A DNA stretch of 48,780 bases, taken from NCBI GenBank assembly GCA_031082225.1, contig JAVHLG010000033.1:1-48780 (forward strand), written 5' to 3'. The DNA is from Desulfovibrionaceae bacterium (lineage in GTDB: Bacteria > Desulfobacterota > Desulfovibrionia > Desulfovibrionales > Desulfovibrionaceae). The position numbers and the translations under genes were made by a program. The notes beneath the pieces were generated by a model. It saw only the letters and a program-made list of their open reading frames with translations, ran no database searches and was not told the DNA's origin. Positions 1 through 9,929 of the stretch are shown here, piece after piece; the first letter of the stretch is position 1; each line of letters starts with the position of its first letter.

Positions 1-279
1 CGGCGGTGGACCGGGCCGCCAGGGGCTGGGGCCGTAATAGGGGGGCGGCGGCGGACCGGGCCGCCAGGGTCCGGGACCGTAATAGGGGGGCGGGGGCGGT
101 CCCCATCCAGGCCGGTAGACATAGGGCGGCGGCGGCGGGGGAGGCGGCCCCCATGGTTGGGCCTGGGCCTGGCCGATGCCCACGGGACCGGGCAGATCCA
201 CGGGAAACGCAGACAAGAATCCCGCGCCGACCAGGACGGCCACGCATGCCGCAACGCGTAAAACCACGAGTCGTCTCAT
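1..279 (-). CDS. Secreted Pro/Tyr/Gly-repeat protein (C-terminus outside window)
   Basis: The reading frame starts at 279 behind a clear GGAGG Shine-Dalgarno and runs off the left edge after 93 codons. The N-terminus (MRRLVVLRVAACVAVLVGAG) looks like a signal peptide. The mature part is low-complexity: runs of proline followed by tandem PYYGPxPWRPGPPPP units, two of which are visible and are mirrored as DNA repeats. A secreted surface or matrix-type protein is likely, but no enzymatic domain is visible and I do not recognise a family. A protein of similar composition is encoded at 5237-5542. The sigma-70-like pair TTGTGT/TATATG on the minus strand at about 348-375 is a weak promoter candidate. 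Confidence 0.7.
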   Translation of the reverse strand, partial: MRRLVVLRVAACVAVLVGAGFLSAFPVDLPGPVGIGQAQAQPWGPPPPPPPPYVYRPGWGPPPPPYYGPGPWRPGPPPPPYYGPSPWRPGPPP

Positions 280-574
280 GGCGACCTCCATGTGTGGGGC
301 CTGTCCAAAGCGCCCAGTGCCATGCACAGGCGTTTATTGAGGTACTACATATATCCATTGTCGGGGAAAACACAACCGGGGCAGGGGAAACCGTCAGGCG
401 AGGGGCGGTTTACAAACCTCCCGGGCCCGCCTAAGAGGTGGACATGCCGAAGGATTCCCGTCCGCTTCCCGCCCATGCGACGCAGGATGCGCCGGGGGGC
501 GTCGCGAGGCCGCAACACGGTCGGGACCGCGCCGGGAAGAGGGCGAACCGGCCGGATGGCCGGGGGGGGGACCC

Positions 575-1900
575 ATGGACATCACCGATCCGGTGGATCA
601 CAACGCCCCGGGCAGGCATCACTGCGCGCTTCTGGCCGATCCCGACGCCGTTGGCCGGGCCGTGTGGGGACGGCTCCTGCGCGCCCGGTTTCCCCTGGTG
701 CTTGAGGCCGAAAACGGGGCCGAGGCCCTGGCCCTGTTCGGCCGCCACAAACCGGATCTGGTGATGGCCAAGATCCAGATGCCGGGCCTGGACGGCGCCA
801 GCCTGGCTCTTACGGCGGCCGGGACGGACCCGCATGTGCCGTTTTTCCTTCTGGGGACATCCAGGCAGGTCACGCAACTGGTGTCCTCGGTTTTTTTGCC
901 CACGGTGCGGCTGGTGCCCACCCCCGTGGACCCCGAGCGGCTCATGCCCCTGGTGGAGGACGCCGTCCGGGTGGCGGCCCTGCGCCGGTCGGCCGGGGAG
1001 TCCGAACGGCTGGTGCGGTTTTTTTTGGACGCCTCGCCCCATCCCCAGGCCATCTTTTCCCGGGGGCGGATGGAATACGTCAACCGGGGCCTTTTGCGCT
1101 GCATGGGCCTTACCTCCTTCCATGAATTCCAGGCCATGGGGCTTGGCTTAAGCGACTTTTTCCGGGTGGAGGACGCGCCCCTGGCCGACCCGGCCCGGTT
1201 TGCCCGGGACATCCTGGACGATCCCCTGGACCGGGAGCACATCGTAAGCCTTGTGCATCCCCGCCACCCCGGCCGTCCGGCCCACGTGTTCCAGGCCGCG
1301 GCCGCCCGCCTGCCGGGTACGGACCGGATCATGCTCACCCTGACCGACATCACGGAACTGGAATACGAAAAGCGCGACCTGATCGACCTGGCCACGGTGG
1401 ACCCCCTGACCCGGGCCTTCAACCGGCGCAAGCTCTCGGAGATCCTGGCCGACGAGATTTCCCGGGCCAGGCGCTACGGCACGCCCCTGTCGGTCATCCT
1501 TTTTGACATCGACCATTTCAAGAGGGTCAACGACACCTACGGCCACGACGCCGGGGATGCGGTGCTTGTGGAGATGGCCCGGCTGGTCATGGGGCTTTTG
1601 CGGGAAAACGACCGCCTGGCCCGGTGGGGGGGCGAGGAGTTTTTGGTGGTGGCCCCGGGCGTGGGCCTTGAGGGGGCGGCGGAACTGGCCGAGCGGCTGC
1701 GCGCGGCCGTGGCGGCCACGGAGTTTCCGGGCGTGCCCGGGGTGACGGCGAGCTTCGGCGCGGCCCAGTACCGCCCGGGCGAACCGCCGGAGCCGCTGGT
1801 CAAGCGGGCCGACGCGGCGCTGTACCGGGCCAAGGAGGGCGGCCGCAACCGGGTGGAGAAAGAGGCGGACGATCCTGCCGCCCCAGGCGGGATCAATTGA
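575..1900 (+). CDS. Diguanylate cyclase: degenerate receiver + PAS + GGDEF
   Basis: This 441-residue protein is predicted to make cyclic di-GMP from GTP. The order is a receiver-like fold (about 17-135), a PAS-like segment (about 150-260) and a GGDEF domain (about 275-430). The active-site loop is RWGGEEF with G352-F356, and an inhibitory-site RxxD (R343-D346) lies five residues before it, so both synthesis and product inhibition look intact. The receiver is not canonical: the phosphoacceptor Asp is Lys66 in the context LVMAKIQMPG, and the conserved beta-5 Lys is Thr, so it cannot be phosphorylated in the usual way. The start follows a G-rich stretch; an earlier start is possible. It stands alone, with ahbA 31 bases downstream. 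Confidence 0.88.
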   Translation: MDITDPVDHNAPGRHHCALLADPDAVGRAVWGRLLRARFPLVLEAENGAEALALFGRHKPDLVMAKIQMPGLDGASLALTAAGTDPHVPFFLLGTSRQVTQLVSSVFLPTVRLVPTPVDPERLMPLVEDAVRVAALRRSAGESERLVRFFLDASPHPQAIFSRGRMEYVNRGLLRCMGLTSFHEFQAMGLGLSDFFRVEDAPLADPARFARDILDDPLDREHIVSLVHPRHPGRPAHVFQAAAARLPGTDRIMLTLTDITELEYEKRDLIDLATVDPLTRAFNRRKLSEILADEISRARRYGTPLSVILFDIDHFKRVNDTYGHDAGDAVLVEMARLVMGLLRENDRLARWGGEEFLVVAPGVGLEGAAELAERLRAAVAATEFPGVPGVTASFGAAQYRPGEPPEPLVKRADAALYRAKEGGRNRVEKEADDPAAPGGIN

Positions 1901-1931
1901 CAGCCGCCCCGGGCGACCCTATGTAGCGCCC

Positions 1932-2411
1932 ATGGATTCCATCGACCGCGACATCCTCTCCGAGATCCAGTCCGGCTTTCCCCTGTGCGCGCGCCCCTAC
2001 GCCGCCATCGGCGAAAAAGTGGGCCTGACCGAGGCCGAGACCCTGGCCCGGGTCCGGGCGCTGAAGCAAAAAGGCGTCATCCGCCGCATCGGGGCCAGCT
2101 TCCAGTCCCGCAAACTGGGGTTTTTGAGCACCCTGTGCGCGGCCCAGGTTCCCGAGGACCGCATCGAGGCCTTTGTGGCCGAGGTCAACCGCCACCCCGG
2201 GGTGACCCACAACTACCTGCGGGCGCATCACTATAATGTCTGGTTCACCCTGATCGGCCCGGACACGGACAGCATGCGGGACACCCTGGCCTCCATCAGC
2301 GCCGCCACGGGCATCGCGATCCTGAATCTCCCGGCCGAAAAGCTTTTCAAGATAAAGGTCGATTTTTCCATGCACAAGCCTGCGGTTGACCCGTCGTCCC
2401 AACCCGGCTAG
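1932..2411 (+). CDS. ahbA: Siroheme decarboxylase subunit, AhbA-type (Lrp/AsnC fold)
   Basis: A 159-residue protein of the Lrp/AsnC-like AhbA/AhbB/NirDLGH family. These pair up to decarboxylate siroheme to 12,18-didecarboxysiroheme in the alternative heme pathway used by sulfate reducers. An N-terminal winged-helix-like part (about 1-60) is followed by an alpha/beta domain with the characteristic GASFQSRKLGFLSTLCAA and GVTHNYLRAHHYNVWF stretches. The version of the first motif matches my memory of AhbA; AhbB proteins usually show a RHxxxGF..NAM-type motif, so subunit assignment is probable, not certain. The partner and hemB/ahbC/ahbD are not adjacent. Automated pipelines often mislabel this family as AsnC transcription regulators. 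Confidence 0.8.
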   Translation: MDSIDRDILSEIQSGFPLCARPYAAIGEKVGLTEAETLARVRALKQKGVIRRIGASFQSRKLGFLSTLCAAQVPEDRIEAFVAEVNRHPGVTHNYLRAHHYNVWFTLIGPDTDSMRDTLASISAATGIAILNLPAEKLFKIKVDFSMHKPAVDPSSQPG

Positions 2412-2553
2412 CATCATTCGCCCGCCGATTCGCCATTTGTCCGGCCAAGACGCGGCCAGCATCCAAAAACCCGGCCTTCCTGCGGCGCCGAAGCCGCCTT
2501 TTTGCACCACGCCGCCTGGCGCGGCCCTGTTATGAGGCCACAAGGAGAGTTCC

Positions 2554-5067
<2,514 letters not shown>

Positions 5068-5092
5068 CCCCGGCCGCGATTCCCCCGATGTT

Positions 5093-5132
5093 GAAACGCC
5101 CGCCCTGGAGGATGCTCCGGGGCGGGCGTTTC
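5093..5132 (+). terminator. Stem-loop downstream of secA
   Basis: A perfect 13-bp inverted repeat (GAAACGCCCGCCC / GGGCGGGCGTTTC) with a 14-base loop begins 25 bases after the secA stop codon. There is no T-tract after it, so it may act as a mRNA 3' stabiliser or a GC-driven terminator. Confidence 0.65.
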
Positions 5133-5236
5133 GACGTCTGTGGCGCGTCATGTGAAAAACGCGCCAGCAGCATCTTGAGCCAATCAGGTATTCACGTCGG
5201 TGTGTTCAGCATCCGCCTGGGCCAATGTCGCGGACG

Positions 5237-5542
5237 CTAGCGGATGATGATGGGCGGCACGTCGATGGTGATGCCATACCGCGGAGGGGGCGGCGGCGGG
5301 ACCGGGGCCCAGGGGCGGCAGGCGCCATAGCTCCAGAAGGTTCCCGGCGGGCATCCGCGGGGATAGTAGGGGTCGTAGTAGACCGGCGGGGGCGGGGGTG
5401 GCGGCCCGTAAGGCATGCAGCCGTAGGGTCCGTCCCAGAAATATCCCGGCGGGCAGGGCCTGCGGGCCTGGGCCTCGTTCGCGACAAGGGCGGCGGCCGT
5501 GAACAGTCCCAGACAGACAAGCATCAAGGCAAATGATTTCAT
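5237..5542 (-). CDS. Small secreted Pro/Tyr/Cys protein
   Basis: 101 residues starting at 5542 behind AAAGGAG, chosen over the longer frame because it yields a clean signal peptide (MKSFALMLVCLGLFTAAALV). The mature protein has two CPPGxFW...C units (CPPGYFWDGPYGC and CPPGTFWSYGAC) separated by polyproline and a YYDPYYP stretch, and ends in a hydrophobic ITIDVPPIIIR tail. The four cysteines suggest two small disulphide loops in the periplasm or on the surface. Function unknown. It resembles the truncated protein at 1-279 in composition and is convergent with secA. Confidence 0.7.
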   Translation of the reverse strand: MKSFALMLVCLGLFTAAALVANEAQARRPCPPGYFWDGPYGCMPYGPPPPPPPVYYDPYYPRGCPPGTFWSYGACRPWAPVPPPPPPRYGITIDVPPIIIR

Positions 5543-5874
5543 GGTGTTCTCCTTTCCTGGCGGGTGCGTGCCCCGACCGCACCGGAAGGCGGGTTCCCTG
5601 CCGGCCTGGGGCTGCGCGCATGGCCGCCTGGACACTAGCAAATTTTTCGCCAGTCACGCAACATGCCGGAAAAGCGTATTTTTTGTATGATGGAGAGGCC
5701 TCGTCTGCGGATATATCACCAAAATGTCGACTGGCCATGGGAAAATTTCGTCATCGGACGCAGCAGGAGTCGTCGTCGGCCATGCAGCGGGAGGGCCGCA
5801 TGACCAGGAACCCCTGTGGCCTTGCCCGGCGATCTGGGATATGATCCCGCAAAAAACGCAAAGGCGGAGTGTCT
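5543..5874. other. Divergent intergenic region
   Basis: About 330 bases between the minus-strand secreted-protein gene and the plus-strand lipoprotein gene, so it must carry both 5' regions. The part from about 5640 to 5720 is AT-richer than its surroundings, as expected for promoters, but no consensus -35/-10 pair with good spacing stands out. No protein-coding reading frame with a plausible ribosome binding site is seen. Confidence 0.4.
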
Positions 5875-6042
5875 ATGAAAGCGAAAGCCTTTTTTCGGGC
5901 CACGACCATGCTGCTGGTCCTGGCCGTGGCCGCCCTGGCCCTGGGCTGCACCGGCAGCGGTCCCTATGATCGTTTTGACCCCAATCGCCAGGCCAAGCAG
6001 GAAGAACTGCTGCGTTGGATGCAGGAGGATCATCGAAATTGA
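5875..6042 (+). CDS. Small lipoprotein (55 aa)
   Basis: The start at 5875 follows GGCGGAG. The product is a 55-residue lipoprotein precursor with signal peptide MKAKAFFRATTMLLVLAVAA and lipobox LALGC (Cys25). The mature part is only about 31 residues, polar and helical, with a KQEELLRWMQEDHRN tail. It is probably anchored in the inner or outer membrane; the residue after Cys is Thr, not Asp, which would favour the outer membrane under the E. coli rule (an inference). I do not recognise a family. Confidence 0.7.
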   Translation: MKAKAFFRATTMLLVLAVAALALGCTGSGPYDRFDPNRQAKQEELLRWMQEDHRN

Positions 6043-6106
6043 GGCCTGGGCGGACAGGCGTACAAGAAACTGTACGGGGGCCGGAAGGCCCGGGGTTTGG
6101 GCCAAA

Positions 6107-6247
6107 TTTTTTTACCGCCCCGGGCCCGTGGCAGGCGGGGAAGGCTGGAAGGCTTTTTGGAAGAATCTTTAACATGATGAAATAGCGGTATTTTTTATCT
6201 GATGACGGGGATTGGATGGCTTTGGCACGATCCCTGCTATATCCCCT
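6107..6247 (+). promoter_or_regulatory. Sigma-54 promoter and upstream flank of small RNA copy 1
   Basis: TGGCACG at 6223-6229, four bases, then CTGCT at 6234-6238 give the GG-N10-GC spacing (6224-6225 and 6236-6237) of a -24/-12 sigma-54 promoter. Counting from the -12 C, +1 falls at about 6249. A T7 tract followed by ACC lies at 6107-6116, its end 109 bases before the -24 element. A TTAACATGATGAAATA motif at 6169-6184 has a close counterpart upstream of copy 2. The flank is AT-rich, as expected for an activator/IHF region. No specific enhancer dyad was identified. Confidence 0.75.
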
Positions 6248-6248
6248 T

Positions 6249-6318
6249 CATCCTTCCTCTGAAAGAAATTTCAGCACGAAACGGCTCCCGGGTGGCTCCC
6301 AGGAGCCGTTTCGCTTTG
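6249..6318 (+). ncRNA. Putative sigma-54-driven small RNA, copy 1
   Basis: A predicted RNA of about 70 nt. It starts with CATCCTTCCT, then a 6-bp stem closed by a GAAA tetraloop (CTGAAA/TTTCAG, 6259-6274), then a long stem-loop (CGAAACGGCTCC 6277-6288 paired with 6302-6313) followed by CTTT. The first 25 bases are identical to copy 2 at 6871, and identity begins at the predicted +1. No open reading frame fits inside. The pyrimidine-rich 5' end is complementary to Shine-Dalgarno-like sequences (AGGAAGG), suggesting translational repression by pairing; that role is inferred. Transcription itself is unproven. Confidence 0.65.
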
Positions 6319-6844
6319 CGGGCCGTGGCCAGGCGGGTTTTCGCGTCGGCCAAAGGCCGGGATGGGGCCATCCAGTCCCTTCCCCGGGCAGCAAAAAAGC
6401 CCTGCCCCGCCCGGGACGCCGCCCCCTGTCCGTTCACCATTCCGCCTTTTCCTGGCGGTGGTTCCGAAAACCGCCAGCCGCCCGGCCACGGCCCATATGC
6501 CCGGCCACAGTTGAGGCTCCTGGCCATCCCACCCGGCCACGGCCCTCGGGGAGGTTCCTGGCCAGCCGCCCCGGTCGTTGACCCCGGTGCCCGGCCTGGC
6601 CGGATATGGCCCCGTGCGCCAGCCGTCAGCCGCAGGCCGCCCGGCCTTGCCCCTCATGTCCGGATCCGGCCGGGATGGCCCCGGGCGTCGGCCGCCTTGG
6701 GGAGGGCGGGAAAGGCCGCAATACAGTTTTTTTTACCCCGGCAGGGCGTCCCAGGGCCTTGGACCGGAGAAAGGCAGGGGGCAGTATGTATCAACATGCT
6801 ATATTAACAGGAGAAAATAATATCCAGCAGGTTTTTATGGGGGT
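6289..6844. other. Non-coding spacer between the two small RNA units
   Basis: From the end of copy 1 (about 6318) to the copy 2 promoter there is no protein gene with credible start and composition; the open frames are GC-rich artefacts. The stretch 6478-6575 holds degenerate repeats of CCCGGCCAC and GAGGYTCCTGGCCA. A T8-ACC tract at 6727-6737 lies 110 bases before the second promoter, matching the T7 tract before copy 1, so the repeated unit includes the upstream flank. Confidence 0.5.
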
Positions 6845-6869
6845 TGGCACGCTTCGTGCTATATGAAAT
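6804..6869 (+). promoter_or_regulatory. Sigma-54 promoter of small RNA copy 2
   Basis: TGGCACG at 6845-6851, four bases, then GTGCT at 6856-6860 give GG (6846-6847), ten bases, GC (6858-6859). The predicted +1 is about 6871. Upstream sequence is AT-rich, with TTAACAGGAGAAAATA at 6804-6819 resembling the motif before copy 1 but at a different distance. The two core promoters differ in the spacer yet keep all consensus bases except the first of TTGCW, as expected for a selected element. Confidence 0.75.
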
Positions 6870-6870
6870 G

Positions 6871-6940
6871 CATCCTTCCTCTGAAAGAAATTTCAAAGCG
6901 AAACGGCTTCCGGGTGGCTCCCGGAAGCCGTTTCGCTTTG
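6871..6940 (+). ncRNA. Putative sigma-54-driven small RNA, copy 2
   Basis: Second copy of the element at 6249. It has the same 5' 25 bases, the same small GAAA-loop hairpin, and a perfect 17-bp terminal stem (GCGAAACGGCTTCCGGG / CCCGGAAGCCGTTTCGC, 6898-6914 and 6920-6936) closed by TGGCT and followed by TTTG. Relative to copy 1, one C-G pair is replaced by T-A on both arms, a compensatory change supporting RNA structure. Copy 1 has one mismatch here where copy 2 pairs perfectly. Together they look like a duplicated regulatory RNA gene. Confidence 0.65.
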
Positions 6941-7084
6941 GTGCGCCCCGGGACCATGGCGGGCTGGCGGCCATGGCCCGACCAGGGAACCCCCGGCCCG
7001 GGGGGCGCAGGCTTGCGTCCCGGCATCACAGCGGGTTGACGGCCGGTACCCGGCCAGGGAGGCATCGGCCCTGGGGCCGGAGGA

Positions 7085-7375
7085 TCAGCGGGTGACGGAG
7101 GTGGTGGTGACGGAGGTGGTCTGCAGGTTGTTTTGCTCCTCGGCGGCGCTGATGGCCTTGTAGGCCGCGTCGAGGCAGATCGAAAAGTTCTTGTCGCAGG
7201 AGATCTGGCACTGCTGGCGTCGCACGAAGTCGGAGGTGTTCTGGCAGCTCAGGATGCAGCGGGTGGACTGGGTGTTGCAATCGCAGATGGGACAACCGGA
7301 ATCCGCAGCCAGGGCCATGCCTGCGCCCAGGGTCAGGCCGAGAAGTACGGATGTGCTGAAAAAGGGATGCTTCAT
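7085..7375 (-). CDS. Secreted eight-cysteine small protein
   Basis: A 96-residue protein starting at 7375. The signal peptide (MKHPFFSTSVLLGLTLGAGM...ALA) precedes a mature chain with eight cysteines: CPICDC, then single cysteines in the pattern Cx3C, Cx3C and a last C before LDAAYKAI. The pattern suggests a helical disulphide-bonded periplasmic protein or a metal-binding one. It ends in a Thr/Ser/Val repeat (TTSVTTTSVTR). I do not recognise the family. The TPR gene lies just upstream on the same strand, 114 bases away. Confidence 0.7.
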   Translation of the reverse strand: MKHPFFSTSVLLGLTLGAGMALAADSGCPICDCNTQSTRCILSCQNTSDFVRRQQCQISCDKNFSICLDAAYKAISAAEEQNNLQTTSVTTTSVTR

Positions 7376-7488
7376 GGAAAAACCGTCCTTGGCAAGGCGG
7401 GAATTGACGTGCTCCGTCCGCCTGGCGCGCACATTGTAGCAAACGGCGGCATCCGTCAACACCTGTGCAACAGCTTGGTTTCCCTGAA

Positions 7489-8481
7489 TCAATTCCCGCC
7501 GGTTGCGGCCTTGCCCGGGGACGGGGATGCAGCGGCATCCGACCGTGCCTTCCGGGACGGATCCTTGGCCGCCCTCGCGGTCTGGCCCGTTGCCGGTTGC
7601 GACCCTGCACCCGCCCGGCCTTCCCGGGAGGCGGCGGTCTGGGCCGCCAGGGCCTCGCCGTTGGCGGGATCCGCCTCCAGGGCCAGCATCCACAGCCGAC
7701 CGGCCTTGGCCTGGTTGCCTGCGGCCTGGGCCGTCAGGGCCTCGTCGGCCAGACTTCGGGACAGGCAGAATCGGGCCTCGGCATATCCCGGGTCCACGGC
7801 CATGGCCTGCCTCCAGGCCGCCTCGGCCAGATCGCGCTGCCCCTGCCGGTAGAAGAGCGTTCCGAGTCTGGTCAGGGCCAGCACGTCCGTGGGACGCAAC
7901 TCCAGGGTGGCCTCCAGTTCCAGGCGGGCGTTTTCCGGCATTCCCAGGGCCTGGTAGGCCAAAGACAGCAGATAATGCAGGCCGGGATCCTCCCCGTCGG
8001 CGGCCGAGGCGGTCGCAAAGCGCTCCACGGCGGCCACGCGCTGGTCCGTAAGCATCAGGGCGACGCCCTGCCAGGCCGTGGCCTGGGGGTTTCCCGGGTC
8101 GGCGTCGAGCATGGCCTGGAAGCGGCGGTCCGCCTCCTCCCGGTTTCCCCGGCGCAGGGCCGCGATGCCCAGCCACTTGAGGGCGAACAGGTTGTCCGGG
8201 GCCACGGCCAGGGCCGCCTCGAGATATCGCGCAGCGGCGTCCAGGTCGCCCTTTTCCGCAGAAAGCACGCCCAGCCGGGCCAGGGCGTAATCGTTGTCCG
8301 GGTCTTTGCGCAGCACATCCTCAAAGGCCCCCGCAGCCCGGTCGTCCAGTCCGCGATAATAGGCGTCGGCAGCGAAAAAAAGCTCGTCCTCCAGGCTGGC
8401 CGCAAAGGCCGCGACCCCGCCCGGCATCATGGCCATGGCCGCCAGCACGGCCGCCAGCACAGTCTGCTTCATGCGTCCCAT
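7489..8481 (-). CDS. Periplasmic TPR-repeat protein
   Basis: About 330 residues. A signal peptide (MKQTVLAAVLAAMAMM) is followed by six or seven tetratricopeptide repeats with the usual A..LG.....G....A spacing (about 30-260), then a low-complexity Ala/Gly/Lys tail. TPRs bind partner proteins; the partner is unknown. Starts at 8481 (MGRMKQ) and 8472 (MKQ) are both possible; GGCGGA lies very close to the first. The longer open frame upstream overlaps the dehydrogenase gene and is not credible. Confidence 0.75.
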   Translation of the reverse strand: MGRMKQTVLAAVLAAMAMMPGGVAAFAASLEDELFFAADAYYRGLDDRAAGAFEDVLRKDPDNDYALARLGVLSAEKGDLDAAARYLEAALAVAPDNLFALKWLGIAALRRGNREEADRRFQAMLDADPGNPQATAWQGVALMLTDQRVAAVERFATASAADGEDPGLHYLLSLAYQALGMPENARLELEATLELRPTDVLALTRLGTLFYRQGQRDLAEAAWRQAMAVDPGYAEARFCLSRSLADEALTAQAAGNQAKAGRLWMLALEADPANGEALAAQTAASREGRAGAGSQPATGQTARAAKDPSRKARSDAAASPSPGKAATGGN

Positions 8482-8575
8482 GTCCGCCTTGTGGTCTGGC
8501 AATCCCCTGGTGTCAAGGCGCTTCGGGATCGAGTCCGGGACAGCAGCGAGTCGGCAAGGAGCGACCGTCGCGCCG

Positions 8576-9664
8576 CTATCGCCTGCGGCGGCCCTCGGCG
8601 TCGGCGGCCTTGAGGGCGTCCAGGACGAGGGCCGGGGATATCTCCACAGGCTCGTTGTGGATGCTTTCCTCCGGCAGGCACGCCTTATCCGCAACGAGCA
8701 GCAGGTCGTGGTCCGCCACGCCCCCAAGGCCCAGATCGGCGAAGGTGGTGGGCAGGCCAAGCGTCATGCACAGGTCGAAGACCTCGTCCATGAGGGCCAG
8801 GGGCTTGTCCGTGAGGAACAGGGAGGCCAGCACGCCGAAGGCCACCTTTTCGCCGTGCCAGAGGTTTCTGGTCGCCGGGAGGGCGGTCAGGCCGTTGTGT
8901 ATGGAATGGGCCGCGCCCAGGCCGCCGCTTTCAAAGCCCAGGCCGCTTAAGAGGGTGTTGGCCTCGACCGCCCGCTCCAGGGCGGGGGTGACCACTCCGG
9001 CGGCGCAGGCCGTCAGGGCGGATGGGCCCCAGTCCCGGACCGTTTCGTAACACAGCCGGGCCAGGGCGTGGGCGGTCATGGACCCCACCGCGCCCGGGAT
9101 GTTCCGGCCCCGGCTGACGCGGCAGGATTCGGCCTCGAACCATGTGGCCAGGGCGTCCCCCATGCCCGAGGCCAGAAAACGGGGCGGGGCCTTGGCGATG
9201 ACGGCGGTGTCGACCAGCACCACGTCGGGGTTGCGGGGCAGGATGTCCGCCCTTTGGAAGACGCCCTCCGGGGAATAGACCACGCACACGCAACTGCATG
9301 GCGCATCCGTGGAGGCGATGGTGGGCACGGCGACGAAGGGGACGTCTGACCGTGCAGCCACGGCCTTTGCGGCGTCCAGGGTCTTGCCCCCGCCGAGGGC
9401 GGCCACGGTCCGGGCCCCGAAGTCGCTGGCCATGGCCGTCAGCCGGTCGATCTCCTGGTCCGTGCATTCCCTGCCGAAGCGTTCCACCCGGAGGCTTCCG
9501 GTCTGTTCGACCTCCGGCAGCAGGGGGGGCAGCAGGCGCGTGAGGGGATGCGGGGAGCAGATCAGGAAATGGCGGTCCCCCAGTCGGGCCAGTTCCATGC
9601 CCAGACGGTGCAGGGCCCCGGCGCCCTGCACGTAGCGGCCCGGAAAAAGCGTGGTGCTGATCAT
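8576..9664 (-). CDS. gldA: Glycerol dehydrogenase (iron/zinc-type ADH family)
   Basis: 362 residues of the GldA type: NAD-dependent oxidation of glycerol to dihydroxyacetone or a related polyol reaction. The dinucleotide-binding GGGKTLDAAK lies at 91-100 and VPTIASTDAPCS at 114-125. The three metal ligands of the family are visible as D170 (SGMGDALATW), H253 (GAAHSIHNGL) and H270 (LWHGEKVAFG). The start at 9664 follows AAGGGAAA. Substrate cannot be fixed from sequence; close relatives act on glycerol or glycerol-1-phosphate. It stands as a single gene. Confidence 0.9.
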   Translation of the reverse strand: MISTTLFPGRYVQGAGALHRLGMELARLGDRHFLICSPHPLTRLLPPLLPEVEQTGSLRVERFGRECTDQEIDRLTAMASDFGARTVAALGGGKTLDAAKAVAARSDVPFVAVPTIASTDAPCSCVCVVYSPEGVFQRADILPRNPDVVLVDTAVIAKAPPRFLASGMGDALATWFEAESCRVSRGRNIPGAVGSMTAHALARLCYETVRDWGPSALTACAAGVVTPALERAVEANTLLSGLGFESGGLGAAHSIHNGLTALPATRNLWHGEKVAFGVLASLFLTDKPLALMDEVFDLCMTLGLPTTFADLGLGGVADHDLLLVADKACLPEESIHNEPVEISPALVLDALKAADAEGRRRR

Positions 9665-9873
9665 GTCGTTTCCCTTTGGGCTCGGGGACGCCGCGCGCGT
9701 GGCGCGACGCCTCCGGTTGGAATGGTCCCGGGGCCCCGGTTCGGCCCGAACGGGTCGGACGGGGCGGGACCGGCCCAGGCCTGCCCCGCTTCCGACCATG
9801 AATCCCTGAGGCGACCCGAACGAAAAAGGCGTGTCCGGCAGATGCAAAGAAGGCCAGGCCTTGAAGGAGACGG

Positions 9874-9909
9874 AAAAACGAAAAATCGCCTGCCGCAAAG
9901 CGGCAGGCG
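9874..9909 (-). terminator. Rho-independent terminator of the zinc-ribbon gene
   Basis: On the minus strand a perfect 10-bp stem (CGCCTGCCGC/GCGGCAGGCG, 9887-9909) with a TTT loop is followed by ATTTTTCGTTTTT. It begins 20 bases after the zinc-ribbon stop codon. Confidence 0.88.
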
Positions 9910-9929
9910 AGTCGGATCGCTGCGACGTG

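Noticed and set aside
1932-2411. AsnC/Lrp transcription regulator
   Set aside because: The motifs match AhbA/NirD-type siroheme decarboxylase subunits, which share only the fold with Lrp proteins.
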